From NCBI GenBank assembly GCA_042663485.1, contig JBHTAF010000001.1: DNA of 64,000 bases. The stretch is one strand, 5' to 3'. The DNA comes from Natronosalvus sp042663485 (GTDB lineage: Archaea > Halobacteriota > Halobacteria > Halobacteriales > Natrialbaceae). Below are positions 61,576 to 64,000 of this stretch, piece by piece (position 1 is the first letter of the stretch; each line of letters starts with the position of its first letter). The translations under genes were made by a program, and so were the position numbers. The notes beneath the pieces are model-generated. The model saw only the letters and a program-made list of their open reading frames with translations. It did no database searches and was not told the DNA's origin.

Positions 61576-62574
61576 TCAGTCGAACGCGACCTCGACCGGC
61601 TCGCCCGTCTCGGCTGACTCGTAAGCCGCTTCGACGACGGCGACAGCCAGCAGGCCGTCGTCCGGGGTGATCTCCGGCTCTCGATCTGCCCGAACACTGC
61701 TCACGAAGTCATCGATGAGGCCCGCGTTCGCGTTCGTGCCGTAGAACGCCGTGTGAACGCCCGCGTTCGAACCGGACTCGACGGTGTGGACGAGCGACTG
61801 ATCCGTGTAGTCGATGCCGACCGTGGCGTCGGTGCCGGTCAATTCGAGGGTCGCGTCGCCCCACGTGTGCCAGGCGTCCGGCTTGCTCCACGACCCGTCG
61901 AGGAAAAACGGCGTTCCGTCCGCCAGTTCCATCGAGAGGACGTTAACGTCGTCGACCGGGATGTCGTGAAATCGCGTGTCGACCTCGGCGTACACCTCCG
62001 CGACCGCCTGGCCCGTGAGGTGATAGACGAGGTCGACGATGTGAACCGAGTGGTCCATCACGGCACCGCCGCCAGCGGCCTCGGGATCGACGAACCAGCC
62101 CCCGGGCATCTGCCCGCGGTTCGTTCCGGAGATGGCGAGGAGATCGCCGACATCGCCAGCGTCGAGGGTCTCTTTCGCCCGCTGGGCCGGGCCGCAAAAC
62201 CGAAGCGGCATGGTGATACCGGCGCGGATTCCCGACTCTTGCCAGACGTCGACGATCGCCCGTGCGTCGTCGAGGGTCGGCGCGAGCGGCTTCTCACAGA
62301 GGACGTGGACGCCGGCGGCGGCCGCCCGTTCGAACCACTCGCGGTGGTCGGCGTTTGGCGCACAGATCACCGCGGCGTCGATTCGCTCGAGGAGTGCGTC
62401 GGCCTCGGCGACGTACTCGGTGCCGTGGCGTTCGGCCGTCTCCTGGCCGCGGTCTGAATCCCTGTCCGTGACGCCGACGAAGTCGACGTTCTCGCGGTCG
62501 GCGAGTTCACTGGCGTAGGCGTCCGTGTGGACGTGGGCGGTCGACAGGATTCCCATCGCGATGGGGTCGCTCAT
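61576..62574 (-). CDS. Gfo/Idh/MocA oxidoreductase, module member B-prime
   Basis: A 332-residue homologue of the gene at 58454. It shares MGILSTAHVHT near the N-terminus in place of the glycine-rich motif, AAAAGVHVLCEKPLA, and GGGAVMDHSVHIVDLVYHLTGQ, then VDDVNVLSMELADGTPFFLDGSW. It overlaps the upstream gene (62571) by four bases as ATGA, exactly as the pair at 57465 and 58454 does, but on the other strand. Convergent with the uronate dehydrogenase homologue. The reaction is probably related to that of member B, on an unknown sugar derivative. Confidence 0.87.
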   Translation of the reverse strand: MSDPIAMGILSTAHVHTDAYASELADRENVDFVGVTDRDSDRGQETAERHGTEYVAEADALLERIDAAVICAPNADHREWFERAAAAGVHVLCEKPLAPTLDDARAIVDVWQESGIRAGITMPLRFCGPAQRAKETLDAGDVGDLLAISGTNRGQMPGGWFVDPEAAGGGAVMDHSVHIVDLVYHLTGQAVAEVYAEVDTRFHDIPVDDVNVLSMELADGTPFFLDGSWSKPDAWHTWGDATLELTGTDATVGIDYTDQSLVHTVESGSNAGVHTAFYGTNANAGLIDDFVSSVRADREPEITPDDGLLAVAVVEAAYESAETGEPVEVAFD

Positions 62575-63533
62575 TTCGCCACCTCCTCGGGCGCGACGGG
62601 GACACCGCGGTCGGCCGAGCGCTCAGCGGCGAGTGCGAGGCGAAGCGCTTCGATCCCCTCCGAAGCGCCGACCTCGGGTTCCGAACCGTCGTCGAGACAG
62701 GAGACGAAGTGCTCGAGTTCCCGACGATAGCCGTTCCTCGCGAGCGGACTCTCGACGGTCGCATCGCCGTCGGTCCACTCGGCGTAGGCCGACTCCTCGG
62801 CGCTCGAGAACTCGACCAGGCCGTCGTCGCCGGCGAATTCGAGTTCGACGGTAAACGGCCGCGAGTCGGGTTGTGCCCACGAGGACTCGACGTAGCCGAC
62901 CGCGCCGCTCTCGAAGCGAAGGGTGACGAAACCGTGTTCGGATTCGTCGTCGCAGTGGCGGCGGGCGAACACCCGCTCGACGTCGCCCCAGCACCACCGG
63001 AGGTAGTCGAGGTCGTGGATCGCCAGGTCGACGAAGATGCCGCCGCTCTTCTCGCGGTCGGCGAACCAGTTATCAGAGCCCCAGTCCGGGAACGGCGAGA
63101 GTCGCCGAGCGCGAGCGACGCCCTCGTTTCCGATCTCGAGGTCGCGAGCGTTTCGGTAGTTCGGGAAGAAGCGGGCGACGTGGCCGACCATGAACGTCAA
63201 CTCGGCGTCGGCGACGATCTCGTCGATCTCGTGTGCCTCCGAGAGCGTGCTGGCGATCGGTTTCTCGAGGAAGACGTCGACGCCGGCGGCGGCGGCCGTC
63301 CGAACCAGTTCCAGGTGGGTGTGTGTCGGGGTACAGATGTCGACGTAATCTGGGTTCGTCTCCTCGAGCATCGTCGCGACGTCGGCGTAGGTCTCGGCCT
63401 CGAAGCCGAACTCCGCGACGAACTCGTCAGGCCCGCTCGGCGAGGCGACGCCGACGACCTCGACGTCCATATGGAAGTACTCCGCTGCGTGGGTTCGAGC
63501 CATGAATCCCGCCCCCGCGATACAAACTCTCAT
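62571..63533 (-). CDS. Gfo/Idh/MocA oxidoreductase, module member A-prime
   Basis: A 320-residue homologue of the gene at 57465. It has VCIAGAGFMARTH at the N-terminus, VASPSGPDEFVAE, VDICTPTHTH, VFLEKPIAS, SGGIFVDLAIHDLDYLRWCWG and ALRLALAAERSAD, all in the same order as member A. The ATG at 63533 (MRVCIAG) is preferred over a start 15 bases upstream. A TTATTAG box lies about 28 bases before it. First gene of the inverted A-B pair. Confidence 0.88.
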   Translation of the reverse strand: MRVCIAGAGFMARTHAAEYFHMDVEVVGVASPSGPDEFVAEFGFEAETYADVATMLEETNPDYVDICTPTHTHLELVRTAAAAGVDVFLEKPIASTLSEAHEIDEIVADAELTFMVGHVARFFPNYRNARDLEIGNEGVARARRLSPFPDWGSDNWFADREKSGGIFVDLAIHDLDYLRWCWGDVERVFARRHCDDESEHGFVTLRFESGAVGYVESSWAQPDSRPFTVELEFAGDDGLVEFSSAEESAYAEWTDGDATVESPLARNGYRRELEHFVSCLDDGSEPEVGASEGIEALRLALAAERSADRGVPVAPEEVAK

Positions 63534-63844
63534 ACTGAGCACTGACACGCCAGAGCACTAATAAGCGTTTCGTGGGACGAGTCGAAGCAGGGGCGAACCG
63601 GGGAGCGAGACACTGGATCGATCGAACTCGGCAGCCAACCCGTTTCGAGACTGTCGAAAGAGGTACGCGGAACTGTGGTCTACGCCTCGTCTTCGCTCGA
63701 GGCGGTCGACGGTCGAAAACCCGAACCTGCGACGGCGCCCTCGTGAACGGCGTTTCGAATGACAAAACAGAACCTTGGTGTGTGTTCACACAGCTATCCG
63801 GCGAACGTGACCCCAGCTTCCAGGGTGGACTGGTGACGTCCCAG
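63534..63844. other. Intergenic region
   Basis: Apart from the promoter of the gene at 62571 near its left edge, nothing recognisable is seen. Confidence 0.45.
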
Positions 63845-64000
63845 TCACTGCCAGTCAGCGATGCGGCGGCGCGCGTACGCACACCGTTCACAGTCGGGAA
63901 CGTCACAGAGGAGGAGCCCTGGCTGCTCCTCGAGTACCTCTACCACCAGCGAGAGGAGCCTCGGCCCGTCGACGAGGCGCGCGGTTGCGTCGCCCACGCG
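63845..64000 (-). CDS. Unidentified protein, C-terminal end (partial)
   Basis: The last 51 codons of a minus-strand gene running out of the window, with the stop at 63845-63847. The visible part has a helix (LLSLVVEVLEEQPGLLL) followed by CDVPDCERCAYARRRIADWQ, a tight cluster of three cysteines that could bind a metal. It is acidic like its neighbours. No family is recognised from so short a segment. Confidence 0.5.
   Translation of the reverse strand, partial: RVGDATARLVDGPRLLSLVVEVLEEQPGLLLCDVPDCERCAYARRRIADWQ

Noticed and set aside
1..64000. CRISPR arrays, rRNA and tRNA genes
   Set aside because: I saw no regularly spaced repeats, no rRNA-like blocks and no convincing tRNA. A covariance-model scan would be needed to exclude a tRNA firmly.

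Overview
The window is from a halophilic archaeon. The proteins are strongly acidic and the DNA is GC-rich. Exported proteins carry twin-arginine signals, several with a lipobox. Many genes have a TATA-like box about 25-30 bases before the start codon, which fits leaderless haloarchaeal transcripts. Placement in or near Natrialbaceae is my inference only.

The main theme is uptake and catabolism of uronic-acid-containing plant or algal polysaccharides. Bases 1-2150 hold the end of a sugar ABC transporter (two permeases and a MalK-type ATPase). Bases 3380-9259 hold a hexuronate isomerase route: UxaC, a D-mannonate oxidoreductase of the SDR family, an IclR regulator with a palindromic candidate operator, an MFS transporter and mannonate dehydratase UxuA. 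Bases 9419-15950 hold a second complete sugar ABC transporter followed by a GH2 enzyme with the beta-glucuronidase NxK motif. Bases 16124-21857, on the minus strand, hold an oxidative uronate route: lactonase, uronate dehydrogenase, a divergent UxuA paralogue, a DapA-family dehydratase or aldolase, and a 2-oxoglutarate-semialdehyde-type dehydrogenase. The enolase-superfamily aldarate dehydratase expected here is absent, and the UxuA paralogue occupies its place.

Bases 22165-31756 are a more degraded accessory stretch. It holds a universal stress protein, a frameshifted IclR pseudogene flanked by operator-like palindromes, an IS6-family transposase relic, a multicopper oxidase, a SagB-type oxidoreductase, a decayed UspA gene, a SnoaL-like protein, and a ribbon-helix-helix regulator coupled to a tyrosine recombinase behind a long imperfect palindrome.

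Bases 32099-41585 hold an amidohydrolase, a second DapA-family enzyme, a BNR-propeller/LamG protein, a Gfo/Idh/MocA oxidoreductase, an Eis-like acetyltransferase and an exported beta-helix protein. Bases 42239-49308 encode an Opp/Dpp-type ABC transporter that may import oligosaccharides. Bases 49832-57204 hold an exported fusion of a CE15 glucuronoyl-esterase-like domain with a second alpha/beta hydrolase, an amidase, a neutral-ceramidase-like protein and another exported beta-helix protein. Bases 57465-63533 carry five Gfo/Idh/MocA oxidoreductases and a second uronate dehydrogenase homologue. Two of the five form an overlapping gene pair that recurs in inverted orientation. The window ends in the C-terminus of an unidentified minus-strand gene.

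A plausible model has exported esterases, beta-helix and propeller proteins attacking a glucuronate-bearing polymer. ABC and MFS systems would import the fragments and beta-glucuronidase would release uronate. Two parallel routes would then convert it to KDG or 2-oxoglutarate. No tRNA, rRNA or CRISPR array was recognised.
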